From NCBI GenBank assembly GCA_007121075.1, contig SKMK01000035.1, forward strand, positions 50,308-114,307: 64,000 bases of DNA, read 5' to 3'. The translations under genes were made by a program, and so were the position numbers. The stretch is from Syntrophomonadaceae bacterium. GTDB taxonomy: Bacteria; Bacillota; Dethiobacteria; DTU022. This document shows, one piece after another, positions 52,019 through 61,517 of this stretch (positions are counted from its first letter, which is position 1; the number at the start of each line of letters is the position of its first letter). The notes under the pieces were generated by a model. That model was not told the origin of the DNA. It ran no database searches and saw nothing but the letters and a program-made list of their open reading frames with translations.

Positions 52019-54801
52019 ATATCTCCCTTCGCCAGTTCAACGGTAAGTTCGTCGAAGCTATCAGACGGCAAGTCATCTTCCTTGATTTTTAAAACAATCA
52101 TTTCCCCCGGGGTGAGGACTTTTTTAGCGGCCGATTTGACAACTTGGCCGTTAGCCCTGGCCTGCAGGGTTGTGTTCTGGTGGTGACCGTCACACCTCAT
52201 GTAAAGTTCAACGCCGTCTTCCATCAGGGCAGTCCTGATCTTGTGAGGGACGATATAGTTGATCCCTGTGCCCGGTTTGGTTTTAAAACTGTATCCTTCG
52301 GCTGGTTCCTGGCCCTGCCTCTTGACGTAATCGGCAGCTCCGCGTCCGGCCTTGTAGCTCTCTTCTGTCACCCAGTCTACCAGGTCATGGACGTGGACCA
52401 CGTTGCCGCAGGCAAAAATACCTTCAATTTCCGTTTCCATGGTTTCGTTAACAACCGGTCCGCCGGTGCCCGGGTGCAGGGAGATCCCGGCGCCCACTGA
52501 CAGTTCGTTTTCGGGAATCAGACCGCGCGAGAAAAGGACGGTGTCGCATTCCAATTCCTTTTCCGTACCTTCGACGGGCTGCTTGTTTTGGTCGGTTTTG
52601 GCGATGGTAATGCCCTCGACCCGGTCTTTACCCTTGATACTGGTAATGGTGTGCTGCAGCAACATGGGGATGCCGTAGTCTTCTACGCACTGGACGTAGT
52701 TTCTGATCAAACCTTCCGAATAAGGCTTGCGCTCTATAACGGCCACTACTTCACCGCCTTCCCAGACCACGCGGCGGGCCATAATCAGGCCGATATCGCC
52801 GGAGCCAAAAACGACAACCTTCCGGCCGACCATGTAACCCTCTATATTGACGAAGCGCTGGGCCATGCCGGCGGGAAAGATGCCGGCCGGCCTGGTTCCC
52901 GGGACATTGATTGCTCCGCGGGTTCTTTCCCGGCAGCCCATGGCCAGGACCACCGCTCCGGCCTGAATGGAATTGAGGCCGTCTTTGCTGTTGACAAAGG
53001 TGATCCGGCGGTCCTTGCCGACAGATAACACCATGGAATTTAGTTTGCAGCTGATCCCTTTTTGCTTGAGTTGATCGATAAACCGCTCGGCGTATTCCGG
53101 GCCGGTCAGCTCTTCCCTGAACTGGTGCAGGCCGAAGCCGTTGTGGATGCACTGTTGGAGGATACCGCCCAGTTCATGGTCCCGTTCGATGACCAGGATA
53201 TCATCGATGCCCTGCTCTCTGGCGGCTACTGCCGCAGCCATTCCGGCCGGCCCTCCGCCAATGATGACCAGGTCGTGGTAGTCTCTGCCTTCTTCGGGAG
53301 TTTTTAGTTCTCCCGGTGCTGTTGAGCAGGTTGTGCTTGTCCTCCCGGGTACTGTTGACTCTGATTTTTTACCCTTGGTTGGGCCGGTGAGGATATAGGA
53401 TTCGGGGTTGTCTTTTTTGATCTCTTCCGGTTCCAGGTTCAGTTCCCGGGCCAGGATCCGGATTACTTTAGGGCCGCAAAAGCCTCCCTGGCAGCGTCCG
53501 CCGCCGGCCCGGGTCCGCTTTTTAATTCCATCTACGCTCCGCGCTCCGGCCGGTCCTTCAATAGCCCTGACGATTTCACCTTCAGTAATGTGTTCACAAC
53601 GGCAGACAATCCTGCCGAACCGCGGATCTTCTTTGATCAGGGCTTCTTTTTCCTCTTCATTAAGGTTCGTAAAGGGAGTGTGGCTTCTGGCTGCCGGGCA
53701 GTAGGCGCTGTTCTTACCCGATGGTCCGGTTTTATCAATTACCATGCCGGCAACGTAATCGGCGATGGCCGGCGCTGAAACCAGGCCCGGTGAGTCGATC
53801 CCGGCCACGTTGATAAACCCGCGGGTTTGATCAGTTTCCTCGATGATAAAATCGCCGGTGCTCGATTTGGCCCTGAGGCCGCTGAAAGAGGTAATGACTT
53901 TGTGGAAAGGGAGGTTCTTTTTGATTTTTTCGGCGTTACGGCGGACAAAGGCCAGTCCCCGGGCGGTAGTTTCTGTGGCCTCCTTGGAATCGACCGTTTC
54001 GGCATTCGGCCCGATGATCAGGTTGCCGTGCGCGGTGGGGGAAACCAGTACGCCCTTGCCCAGTTTGGTGGGGCAGGGAAAGAGGACGTGCCGGGCATAA
54101 TGGCCGGTTTTCTTATCTAAGAGAAAATATTCGCCCCGGGCCGGCTTGATTTGAAAGTAGGACGGGTTGACCATTTCATTAATCCGGTCGGCGTAAAGGC
54201 CTGCTGCATTGATCACGATCCTGGTTTCGATTGTTTCCCCGCCGCAGTTTATTTTAAACCTTTCACCCAGTTTGATTATTTCCGTTACCGGGCTGTTGCG
54301 CCTGAGTTCGACCCCGCTGGAAGCGGCGCTCTCAGCCAGGGCGATGGTGAGCAGGTAGGGATCAGTAATCCCGGCCGTGGGAGCATACAGCGCACCCATT
54401 GTTTCATCGCTCAGGCCTGGTTCCATCTTGTGCAGTTTTTCCCGGCCTACCAGCTCCAGGCGGGGGACCCCAAAGGAGCGGCCTCTTTCGTAGAGGCCGT
54501 TTAATGTGTCCATCTCTTCTTCGCTGAAGGCAATCACCAGGGAGCCGGTTTGATGAAAAGGCACATCGAGTTCCCGGCATAGATTTTCATAGAGGCGGTT
54601 GCCTTCTACGTTGAATTTTGCCTTCAGCGTGCCCGGTTCGGGGTCAAACCCGGCATGGATAATAGCGCTGTTGGCCTTGGTGGTACCATTGGCCACATCG
54701 CTGTCTTTTTCGATCAGGACCAGCTGAAGATCATACTGGGCCAGTTTTCTGGCTATGGCAGTACCGATAATTCCGGCACCGATAATTGCTGCATCAAACA
54801 T
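52015..54801 (-). CDS. Fused GlpA-like FAD dehydrogenase / NAD(FAD) oxidoreductase
   Basis: One 928-residue chain made of two flavoproteins usually encoded as neighbouring genes. Residues 1-380: GlpA/LhgO-type FAD oxidoreductase (AAIIGAGIIGTAIARKL, later GFINVAGIDSPGLVSAPAIA). Residues about 398-450: BFD-like [2Fe-2S] domain with C400, C402, C437 and C442. Residues about 470-505: Ser/Thr/Pro/Lys linker. Residues 508-928: second FAD/NAD oxidoreductase (LVIIGGGPAGMAAAVAA, VVVFGSGDIGLIMARRV, EIEGIFACGNVVHVHD). Suggested role is oxidation of glycerol-3-phosphate or a 2-hydroxyacid with transfer to an NAD- or quinone-linked acceptor. It follows an aminotransferase by 23 bp with AGGAGG. Confidence 0.87.
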   Translation of the reverse strand: MFDAAIIGAGIIGTAIARKLAQYDLQLVLIEKDSDVANGTTKANSAIIHAGFDPEPGTLKAKFNVEGNRLYENLCRELDVPFHQTGSLVIAFSEEEMDTLNGLYERGRSFGVPRLELVGREKLHKMEPGLSDETMGALYAPTAGITDPYLLTIALAESAASSGVELRRNSPVTEIIKLGERFKINCGGETIETRIVINAAGLYADRINEMVNPSYFQIKPARGEYFLLDKKTGHYARHVLFPCPTKLGKGVLVSPTAHGNLIIGPNAETVDSKEATETTARGLAFVRRNAEKIKKNLPFHKVITSFSGLRAKSSTGDFIIEETDQTRGFINVAGIDSPGLVSAPAIADYVAGMVIDKTGPSGKNSAYCPAARSHTPFTNLNEEEKEALIKEDPRFGRIVCRCEHITEGEIVRAIEGPAGARSVDGIKKRTRAGGGRCQGGFCGPKVIRILARELNLEPEEIKKDNPESYILTGPTKGKKSESTVPGRTSTTCSTAPGELKTPEEGRDYHDLVIIGGGPAGMAAAVAAREQGIDDILVIERDHELGGILQQCIHNGFGLHQFREELTGPEYAERFIDQLKQKGISCKLNSMVLSVGKDRRITFVNSKDGLNSIQAGAVVLAMGCRERTRGAINVPGTRPAGIFPAGMAQRFVNIEGYMVGRKVVVFGSGDIGLIMARRVVWEGGEVVAVIERKPYSEGLIRNYVQCVEDYGIPMLLQHTITSIKGKDRVEGITIAKTDQNKQPVEGTEKELECDTVLFSRGLIPENELSVGAGISLHPGTGGPVVNETMETEIEGIFACGNVVHVHDLVDWVTEESYKAGRGAADYVKRQGQEPAEGYSFKTKPGTGINYIVPHKIRTALMEDGVELYMRCDGHHQNTTLQARANGQVVKSAAKKVLTPGEMIVLKIKEDDLPSDSFDELTVELAKGDI

Positions 54802-54824
54802 TCTTAACCTCCTAAAAGTTTAGC

Positions 54825-56015
54825 TTATTCCAGATCATTGAGAAATGCTTCCAGACGGTTTAGCCCTTCGACGATGTATTCCATAGAGGTCGCAAAAGAC
54901 ATCCGGGCGTAGTTTAGGGCCCCAAAACCTCTGCCCGGCACAATGGCTACTTTTCTACTGTCAAGCAGGAGCCCGGCAAAATCGTCCCCGTTTTCAATGC
55001 GCCTGCCCTGGAAAGATTTGCCCAAAGCCTCGGACAGGTTAAGAAAGATGTAAAATGTTCCCTTAGGCTCCAAAACATCCAGGTAGGGGAGTTTTTTAAC
55101 CCGGTTGTACATATATTTCCTGCGCTCATCAAAAGCAAGCCTCATTTTTTCCACGCATTCCTGGTCTCCCAGGAGGGCCGCTACAGCAGCCTTCTGGGCG
55201 ATCGAATTCGGGTTTGAGGCAGTCTGGCTCTGGATGGCAGACATTATTTTGGCGATCTCGGCAGTTGAAGCGGTATAGCCGATCCGCCATCCGGTCATGG
55301 CATAAGTTTTGGAAACGCCGTTGACGACGATAGTCAAATCTTTGATCTGTTTATTGAAAGAGGCGATGCTGCAGTGGGAGATGGTGTCGTAGATCAATTT
55401 TTCATAGATTTCATCGGCAATCACATAAATATTGTTTTTGACACAGAAATCAGCGATAGCTTTTAGCTTGCCTTCGTTATAAACCTGGCCGCTCGGGTTA
55501 CAGGGGCTGTTTAATATCAGAGCCCTGGTTTTGGCGGTGCGGTGTTTTTCCAGGTCTTCCACAGAAGCCTTGAGGTGGTTTTCTTCTGAGGTTTCAACCG
55601 CTACCGGAACCCCGTCGTTCAGTTTAACCAGTTCAGGGTTGCTGACCCAGTAGGGGACGGGAATCAAAACTTCGTCCCCGGGATTGAGCAGGGCGGCGAG
55701 GACATTAAAGAGGGAATGCTTGGCCCCGTTGCTGACCACTATTTGGCCCGGGTTGTAATCAAGCCCGTTGTCTGATTTCAACTTTTGGCAGATGGCCTCT
55801 TTAAGTTCGAGGGTTCCCGAAGCCGGGGTATAACGGGTATGGCCTTCATTGATGGCCTTGATTGCCGCTTCTTTGATATGGGGCGGGGTATCGAAGTCGG
55901 GTTCACCGGCTCCAAAGCCAATCACGTCAATTCCCTGGCTTCTCATTGTTTTGGCCTTGTCCTCTATGGCCATGGTTGGCGAAGGGCTGACGCCCAGCGC
56001 TTTTTTTGATAACAT
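54825..56015 (-). CDS. Class I pyridoxal-phosphate aminotransferase (aspartate type)
   Basis: 396 residues from ATG 56015 (TTG 56018 is adjacent). It begins LSKKALGVSPSPTMAIEDKA; FGAGEPDFDTPPHI, the substrate-binding NSPCNPSGQVY, the PLP-binding lysine in GVSKTYAMTGWRIGY and the C-terminal arginine segment NYARMSFATS match the 1-beta/gamma subfamily of aspartate aminotransferases (AspB/AspC-like). Aspartate or another amino acid is the likely donor with 2-oxoglutarate as acceptor. First gene of a minus-strand operon with the fused oxidoreductase and DUF1667 gene. Confidence 0.92.
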   Translation of the reverse strand: MLSKKALGVSPSPTMAIEDKAKTMRSQGIDVIGFGAGEPDFDTPPHIKEAAIKAINEGHTRYTPASGTLELKEAICQKLKSDNGLDYNPGQIVVSNGAKHSLFNVLAALLNPGDEVLIPVPYWVSNPELVKLNDGVPVAVETSEENHLKASVEDLEKHRTAKTRALILNSPCNPSGQVYNEGKLKAIADFCVKNNIYVIADEIYEKLIYDTISHCSIASFNKQIKDLTIVVNGVSKTYAMTGWRIGYTASTAEIAKIMSAIQSQTASNPNSIAQKAAVAALLGDQECVEKMRLAFDERRKYMYNRVKKLPYLDVLEPKGTFYIFLNLSEALGKSFQGRRIENGDDFAGLLLDSRKVAIVPGRGFGALNYARMSFATSMEYIVEGLNRLEAFLNDLE

Positions 56016-56049
56016 CAATGCCTCACCCCTTTATTTGGATACAACTAAT

Positions 56050-56081
56050 TATTTTATCATAAAACATGCTTATTTTATCAT
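56050..56081. repeat. Paired 11-bp direct repeats upstream of the aminotransferase operon
   Basis: TATTTTATCAT occurs at 56050-56060 and 56071-56081, offset by 21 bp (two helical turns). They lie 35-66 bp upstream of the minus-strand start and read ATGATAAAATA in the direction of transcription, so they could be an operator pair or overlapping -10 elements. Confidence 0.6.
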
Positions 56082-56134
56082 GAAATCAGGTGACATGGTA
56101 AATTGATTGCAAAAAAAAAGGGGGAAGGTGGGGA

Positions 56135-57139
56135 TCAGGGTTCGGAAGAAAGTTTTTTTTCAACATAGGCGGGAGGAATCCAGAGCAGGTCATTGTCCAG
56201 CAGTTGTTCGGGGTTGAGCGGGGTAGTGCCGAGGTTAACTTCCCAGTGCAGGTGCGGACCGGTAGCATAACCGGTCATGCCCACGGTCCCGATTTTTTGT
56301 TCCCGTTCTACTGTTTGCCCCTTTTCTACCGCTATGGAATCGAGGTGCATGTAGGTGCTGGAAAGACCGATCCCGTGATCGAGGATCACCGTTTTCCCGC
56401 CGGATAGAAGTTCTTCGGCCAGCCTGACAATGCCCCGGTTGGTGGCAATTATAGGGGTGCCTGTTTCTTCGGCAATATCTATTCCCGCATGACGCCGCGG
56501 GGGGTTGTCGTTGATAATCCTGATGGCCCCGTACTCGGAGGTAACCCGCCCTTCCAGGGGGAGGCTGAACCGGTTCAGCCACAGCGGGTGAGGTTCACTT
56601 TCGGACCGGGCTATCCTGACTTTTTCCCGGTCTTCGGCCAGGCGTGCGGCAGTCCAGCCTTCTGTAACGCGGGCGGGCATGCTGAAGCGAGCAGTTTGAA
56701 ATTCTTTCTCGGCCAGGTGGACCGTTGCATGGAGGGTTCTGTTTACCGTTTCCGGATTTTGGACCCCAATGGTGATATCAAAGCTGCCGGGATTCGATTC
56801 ATAGCTAACCCCGATTACAGCATAAATCAGGCTTCCGACCCGGTATAGATTGGATACCGCTCCCGGAAAGTCAAAATCGATATTAACCTCGGCCCCGGCC
56901 GGGGCCGGGCCGGCCTCTATCACCAAAAAGTCACCCGGACTGGGTTGCTCGGGGTGGATTATGACCTGTTCTTCTGTAGATGGCTGGAGAGGAGAGATAT
57001 AGAAAGGTGGCGACTCAGATGCAGGGCCGGATGCCGGCACTGTCCCCGCCGGCCCGATCTGGAGCATGATCAGGGCGCTTGTGACCATAAAACAAGCAAG
57101 CAGTAGGAAGAAAGCGCTTTGTCCCTGCCTGAATTTCAT
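56135..57139 (-). CDS. Secreted M23 (LytM-type) peptidase
   Basis: 334 residues. ATG 57139 follows GGAGG on the minus strand and opens a signal peptide (KFRQGQSAFFLLLACFM and a hydrophobic run). A beta-rich middle region (about 60-185) precedes the LytM domain: HAGIDIAEETGTPI with zinc-binding His and Asp, GIGLSSTYMHLDSI and GPHLHWEVN. The full set of zinc ligands suggests a working endopeptidase acting on cell-wall cross-links. Single gene, divergent from the MscS gene. Confidence 0.93.
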   Translation of the reverse strand: MKFRQGQSAFFLLLACFMVTSALIMLQIGPAGTVPASGPASESPPFYISPLQPSTEEQVIIHPEQPSPGDFLVIEAGPAPAGAEVNIDFDFPGAVSNLYRVGSLIYAVIGVSYESNPGSFDITIGVQNPETVNRTLHATVHLAEKEFQTARFSMPARVTEGWTAARLAEDREKVRIARSESEPHPLWLNRFSLPLEGRVTSEYGAIRIINDNPPRRHAGIDIAEETGTPIIATNRGIVRLAEELLSGGKTVILDHGIGLSSTYMHLDSIAVEKGQTVEREQKIGTVGMTGYATGPHLHWEVNLGTTPLNPEQLLDNDLLWIPPAYVEKKLSSEP

Positions 57140-57328
57140 GATATCCTCCGGAGTTGTGCAGCTTTTATTCCTGTACAAACTAATTTAGCATAAAAAGCAG
57201 GAGAGGGACACCCTCTGTAGAAAAGTTATTTATTGGCAGGACGGGTTTAGCCAAAAACGGGCCGCCTGACACATGGCTGGCACAGTGATTTTAATAGGCG
57301 GGCAGGGCATTTTTGGGAGGTGGACGCG

Positions 57329-58441
57329 GTGGTTGACTATTTAACTGCTTTCTGGAGTTTTGTTGCCGATCAGGATAATATTTGGTGGCAAATGCTGGTG
57401 GCTGCCCTTATTTTTTTCTTTGCCCTGCTGGTCAGGGGCCTTTTCACCCGCTTTATTTTTGGCATGATCTTAAGAATAACCCACAAAACCAAAACTGAAT
57501 TTGACCGGGCCGCCCTCCTGGCCTTTAATAACCCGTTAAAAAATCTGATCATAGGCATCGGCATATATGCAGCCTTAAATTATTTAGCACTGTCTCCGGC
57601 AATAATGGCTGTTTTTTCCAACATGTTTCGTTCGGCCGTTATTATTCTAATAGCCTGGGGCTTTTATAACCTGGTGGGCGGCGAGGCTTACGACAAGGTC
57701 AGTAAAAAAATGAGCCTTGATCAAAGCCTCTCCATGTTTGCTGCCAGGGCCCTGCGGGGGGTCATTGTGGCCCTTGCTTTTGTGATCATCGTCCAGGAAT
57801 GGGATTATGACGTCAGCGGCCTGGTAGCCGGACTGGGCCTCGGCGGCCTGGCCGTTTCCCTGGCCGCCAGGGATTCGGTGGCCAACGTCTTTGGCGGGGT
57901 GGTCATCATCATGGATAAGCCATTTACAATCGGAGACTGGATCCTGACCCCCAGCGTCGAAGGGACCGTGGAGGAGATGAGCCTGCGCAGCACCAGGGTC
58001 CGCACCTTCGCCAATTCTCTGGTCACTGTCCCCAACGCGGTTCTTGCCAACGAGCCGGTGACCAACTGGACCAGGATGCAGAAAAGGCGCATTAGCTTTC
58101 ACCTGGGAGTTACCTATACCACGCCCAGGGCAAAACTGCAGACCTGTGTAAACCGGATCAGGGAGTTGCTGGAAAATCACCCCGAGGTACACCCGGATTT
58201 GATCATGGTCCGTTTTGAGCAGTTTGCCGGAAGCAGCCTTGATATTTTTATCTACTTCTTTACCAAGACAAAGGTCTGGACCGAGTTCCTGGCCGTCAAG
58301 GAAGAGATTAATTTCAAGATCATGGAGATCCTGGAAGAAGAAGGTGTTTCCGTTGCTTTCCCCAGCCGCAGCATCTACTTTGAAAATAAGCTGGAAGCAG
58401 AAGCGGGCCGGATTGATAACGGTGGGAGGCAAGCCCCATAA
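57329..58441 (+). CDS. MscS-family mechanosensitive channel
   Basis: 370 residues. Three or four membrane helices in the first 180 residues, then the pore helix and beta domain signature GLGLGGLAVSLAARDSVANV, FGGVVIIMDKPFTIGDWI and GTVEEMSLRSTRVRTFANS. It releases solutes on hypo-osmotic shock. GTG 57329 follows GGGAGGTGG by 5 bases; an in-frame GTG at 57320 lies inside that site. Confidence 0.93.
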   Translation: MVDYLTAFWSFVADQDNIWWQMLVAALIFFFALLVRGLFTRFIFGMILRITHKTKTEFDRAALLAFNNPLKNLIIGIGIYAALNYLALSPAIMAVFSNMFRSAVIILIAWGFYNLVGGEAYDKVSKKMSLDQSLSMFAARALRGVIVALAFVIIVQEWDYDVSGLVAGLGLGGLAVSLAARDSVANVFGGVVIIMDKPFTIGDWILTPSVEGTVEEMSLRSTRVRTFANSLVTVPNAVLANEPVTNWTRMQKRRISFHLGVTYTTPRAKLQTCVNRIRELLENHPEVHPDLIMVRFEQFAGSSLDIFIYFFTKTKVWTEFLAVKEEINFKIMEILEEEGVSVAFPSRSIYFENKLEAEAGRIDNGGRQAP

Positions 58442-58512
58442 GAATGCCGGTTTACTGCAACTTTTATGCTGCCAGAGACACTACCGGCAAATCCTTTCCA
58501 AAATTAAAACAG

Positions 58513-58549
58513 AAATGCCGCCCGGGATATTGCCTAAGGCGGCATTTTT
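58513..58549 (+). terminator. Terminator after the MscS gene
   Basis: AATGCCGCC (58514-58522) pairs with GGCGGCATT (58538-58546), followed by TTTC; the AAA before the stem gives a U-run in the opposite direction, so it may act for the converging aldolase gene as well. Confidence 0.85.
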
Positions 58550-58627
58550 CGATGCTACAATCAAGTTTTATAGTCAAGCAGCTCATTTGTTTTGGAGCCG
58601 TTTACCTGATTAATTCGAAACCGGCTG

Positions 58628-59275
58628 TTATTTGCCCTGCTTTTTCTTCCAGTCGCTGAGAAATTTTTCAATTCCGATGTCAGTCAGGGGGTGCTTGAAC
58701 ATCTGCTCCAGCACCTTGAAGGGGACCGTGGCGATATGAGCGCCGGCCAGGGCTACCCTCGGTACATGTTCCGGGTGGCGGATACTGGCGGCGATGACTT
58801 GGCAGTCAAGATCATGCAGGTCGATCATATCCACAATATCGCGTACCAGCTCCACTCCGGTATGACCGATATCATCCAGGCGGCCCAGGAACGGGCTGAC
58901 GAAGGAGGCGCCGGCCAGGGCGGCCAGCAGGGCCTGGTTAACTGAAAAGACCAGGGTGACATTAACCCGGATGCCTTCAGCGGAAATGGTTTTAACCGCC
59001 CGCAGTCCTTCGGGCATAACCGGGATCTTGACTACAACATTTTTATGCACGCCGGCAAGCTCACGGGCTTCCCTGACCATACCCTCGTAATCCATGGAAG
59101 TTACCTCGGCGCTGATCGGTCCGTCAACCTCATTGCAGATGGAAGTCAGAATCTTATTAAAATTTTCAGTTTCCTTGGCCGCCAGGGAAGGATTGGTGGT
59201 AATCCCGCAAATCACACCCCAGCTGGCCGCAGTTTTTATTTCCTCGACATTAGCCGTATCCAGGTATAACTTCAT
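58628..59275 (-). CDS. Transaldolase-like / fructose-6-phosphate aldolase (TalC/FSA family)
   Basis: 215 residues, the short transaldolase class. [30 protein letters not shown], the Schiff-base lysine in [35 protein letters not shown] and [20 protein letters not shown] are characteristic. It would transfer dihydroxyacetone units between sugar phosphates or cleave fructose-6-phosphate; true transaldolase and FSA activities cannot be separated by eye. GGAGGT precedes the ATG. It complements rpe in the pentose phosphate pathway. Confidence 0.93.
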   Translation of the reverse strand: MKLYLDTANVEEIKTAASWGVICGITTNPSLAAKETENFNKILTSICNEVDGPISAEVTSMDYEGMVREARELAGVHKNVVVKIPVMPEGLRAVKTISAEGIRVNVTLVFSVNQALLAALAGASFVSPFLGRLDDIGHTGVELVRDIVDMIDLHDLDCQVIAASIRHPEHVPRVALAGAHIATVPFKVLEQMFKHPLTDIGIEKFLSDWKKKQGK

Positions 59276-59636
59276 TTGTCTTACCTCCAGGTAGAATTTT
59301 TATTTACCGGGCCGGGAGAGCGTTTAAATTTGAATCGATCTTCCGGCTACTATTTAAATATTCTCCTTGCTTGTATAATTTCCTGCCGCCACCCCGCCCA
59401 AAATGCCAGGCAGTCATTTCTTATGAAGGCAGCAGGCCCGGCGGGAGCCTGTAATGTATCGCTCCGTCATTCGTCCGGTTCAGCTGTAAAGCAAGCCAAC
59501 AACCGGGCGTACTTTAACATATTTGTTATTGAAAACAGCGTTTAAAGCCCCGCTATTTACACTGGGCCACCTTTTCCGATCAGTTGCCATAATTATTGGG
59601 GGCTGATAGAATGAGATAAAAGGAAGGTGAGCGGCG
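59276..59636. other. Divergent intergenic region, aldolase to CoA-transferase
   Basis: About 360 bases without a supported gene. A TATAAT at 59374-59379 has no clear -35 partner. No tRNA, riboswitch or strong hairpin was recognised. The last bases hold GGAAGGTGAG, the ribosome binding site of the CoA-transferase gene. Confidence 0.4.
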
Positions 59637-61517
59637 ATAAAAGAACTCGATGCAGCCCGTAAGCAGTACCCGGAAAAGTTTGCCCATATGGATGAAATAT
59701 TTGGCCGGGTCAGCCCGGGAGACCGGATTTTTATAGCCGCCGCCTGCGGCGAGCCGCAGTACCTGGTACAGAAGTTTGTTGAGCACGTGGAATCTAACCC
59801 CAAGGCTTTTTTTGACACGGAAATTCTTCATGTCTGGACCCTCGGCGTATCACCATACACCGATGAGAAATTAAAAAACACCTGTCGATCCAATTCCTTT
59901 TTTGTCAGCCACAACATCCGCCAGGCGGTTAATGAAGGTATGGCCGACTACACCCCCATTTTTCTATCCGATATTCCGGCCATGTTTCGCCGCCGCCAGG
60001 TTAAGGTAGATGCTGCCCTGGTCCAGATTTCCTCACCGGACAAGCACGGTTACTGCAGCCTCGGGGTCAGCCTCGATATTACCCGTGCCGCCGTGGAAAA
60101 TGCCGACCTGGTCATTGCCCAGATTAATTCATATATGCCGCGGGTGCACGGCGATACCTTCATTCATCTTTCCCAATTTGATTATTTGGTTCCATACGAT
60201 GAGCCGATTCTCGAATACAGCCCGCCGCCTCCTGACAAAGAGATAGTCGAGGCCATCGGCCATTATGCGGCCCAGATCGTGGAGGACGGAGACACGATCC
60301 AGGTCGGTTACGGGGCCCTGCCCGATGCAATCTTGTCCTGTTTTGGCGAAAAGCGCCACCTCGGTGTCCACACCGAGCTGTTAAAGGACGGGCTGATCGA
60401 CCTGGTTAAAAAAGGTGTGGTCGATAACAGCATGAAGAGCAAGAACCGGGGCAAACTGGTAGCCTCATTCTGTATGGGGACAAAAGAAACCTATGAATTC
60501 ATCCATGATAACCCGGCCGTCCAGTTCAAGGAGATCGATTACACCAACAACCCGATGGTGATCGGGAAACACGAACATATGACGGCCATTAACACAGGTC
60601 TCGAAATCGACCTGAGCGGGCAGGCTTCGACCGAGTCGATCGGCAGCACTTTTTACAGTGGGATCGGCGGTTTGGCCAGCTTTATGCGCGGTTCCGTCCT
60701 GGCGCCGTACGGTAAAAACATCCTGGCCATGCAGTCCACCTCGCGCGACGGAAAATATTCAAGAATCGTGCCCGCCCTACACGAAGGGGCGGGGGTGACC
60801 CTGACCCGCGGCGATCTTTATTACGTGGTTACAGAGTACGGCATTGCTTTCCTGCACGGCAAAAATATCCGGGAGCGGGCTATGGCCCTGATCGGTATCG
60901 CCCACCCGAAATTCCGGCCCTGGCTGATCGAGGAAGCCAAGAAAAGAAACCTGATTTACAAAGACCAGGCCTACATGGCCGGTGAAAAAGGCGAGTACCC
61001 GGCCCACCTTGAAAACTACCGGACTACTAAACGCAATGTCCGTATTTTCCTGCGTCCGGTGAAAATAAGTGATGAAACCATTATTAAGGATTTCTTTTAC
61101 TCTTTGTCGGACAAGAGTATCTACCAGCGATTTCTTACGGTTAGAAGGCAGCTCTCGCACGAAGAGCTGCAGAAACGGTTTGTGGTGATCGACTACACCC
61201 GGGAAATGGTGATCCTGGCCGTTAAAAGGTATTTAGGCCAGGAAGTGATCACCGGCATTGCCCAGTACTGCATCAGCGAGAACAACCTTTCGGCCGAAGT
61301 TTCGATCGTGGTCCGGGACGACTTCCAGGGGAAGGGCATCGGTTTCGAGCTTTTTTCCTACCTGGTTACGGTAGCCAAAAACCAGGGCCTGCATACCTTT
61401 ACAGCCGATATTCTGCCCGATAATACCTCCGTTTATCGCCTGATTGAAAAACTGGGCCTCGAATTTGACCGTAAATGGGAAGGCGGCCTGATTCACATTG
61501 TTATTTACCTCAAGTAA
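59637..61517 (+). CDS. Acetyl-CoA hydrolase/4-hydroxybutyrate CoA-transferase-type enzyme fused to GNAT, probable ATA start
   Basis: 626 residues if begun at ATA 59637, or 609 from ATG 59688. The extra segment (IKELDAARKQYPEKFAHMDE) is open, follows GGAAGGTGAG (59622-59631) by 5 bases, and resembles the usual N-terminal lead of this family before GDRIFIAAACGEPQYL; no ATG, GTG or TTG lies between the stop at 59628 and ATG 59688. The CoA-transferase part contains GQASTESIGS with the candidate catalytic Glu (residue 316 counting from the ATG) and GIGGLASFMRGSVL. From about residue 455 (ATG count) a GNAT domain follows (LRPVKISDETI, VVRDDFQGKGIGFELF). It probably moves CoA between short acyl groups in fermentation. 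Confidence 0.85.
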   Translation: MKELDAARKQYPEKFAHMDEIFGRVSPGDRIFIAAACGEPQYLVQKFVEHVESNPKAFFDTEILHVWTLGVSPYTDEKLKNTCRSNSFFVSHNIRQAVNEGMADYTPIFLSDIPAMFRRRQVKVDAALVQISSPDKHGYCSLGVSLDITRAAVENADLVIAQINSYMPRVHGDTFIHLSQFDYLVPYDEPILEYSPPPPDKEIVEAIGHYAAQIVEDGDTIQVGYGALPDAILSCFGEKRHLGVHTELLKDGLIDLVKKGVVDNSMKSKNRGKLVASFCMGTKETYEFIHDNPAVQFKEIDYTNNPMVIGKHEHMTAINTGLEIDLSGQASTESIGSTFYSGIGGLASFMRGSVLAPYGKNILAMQSTSRDGKYSRIVPALHEGAGVTLTRGDLYYVVTEYGIAFLHGKNIRERAMALIGIAHPKFRPWLIEEAKKRNLIYKDQAYMAGEKGEYPAHLENYRTTKRNVRIFLRPVKISDETIIKDFFYSLSDKSIYQRFLTVRRQLSHEELQKRFVVIDYTREMVILAVKRYLGQEVITGIAQYCISENNLSAEVSIVVRDDFQGKGIGFELFSYLVTVAKNQGLHTFTADILPDNTSVYRLIEKLGLEFDRKWEGGLIHIVIYLK

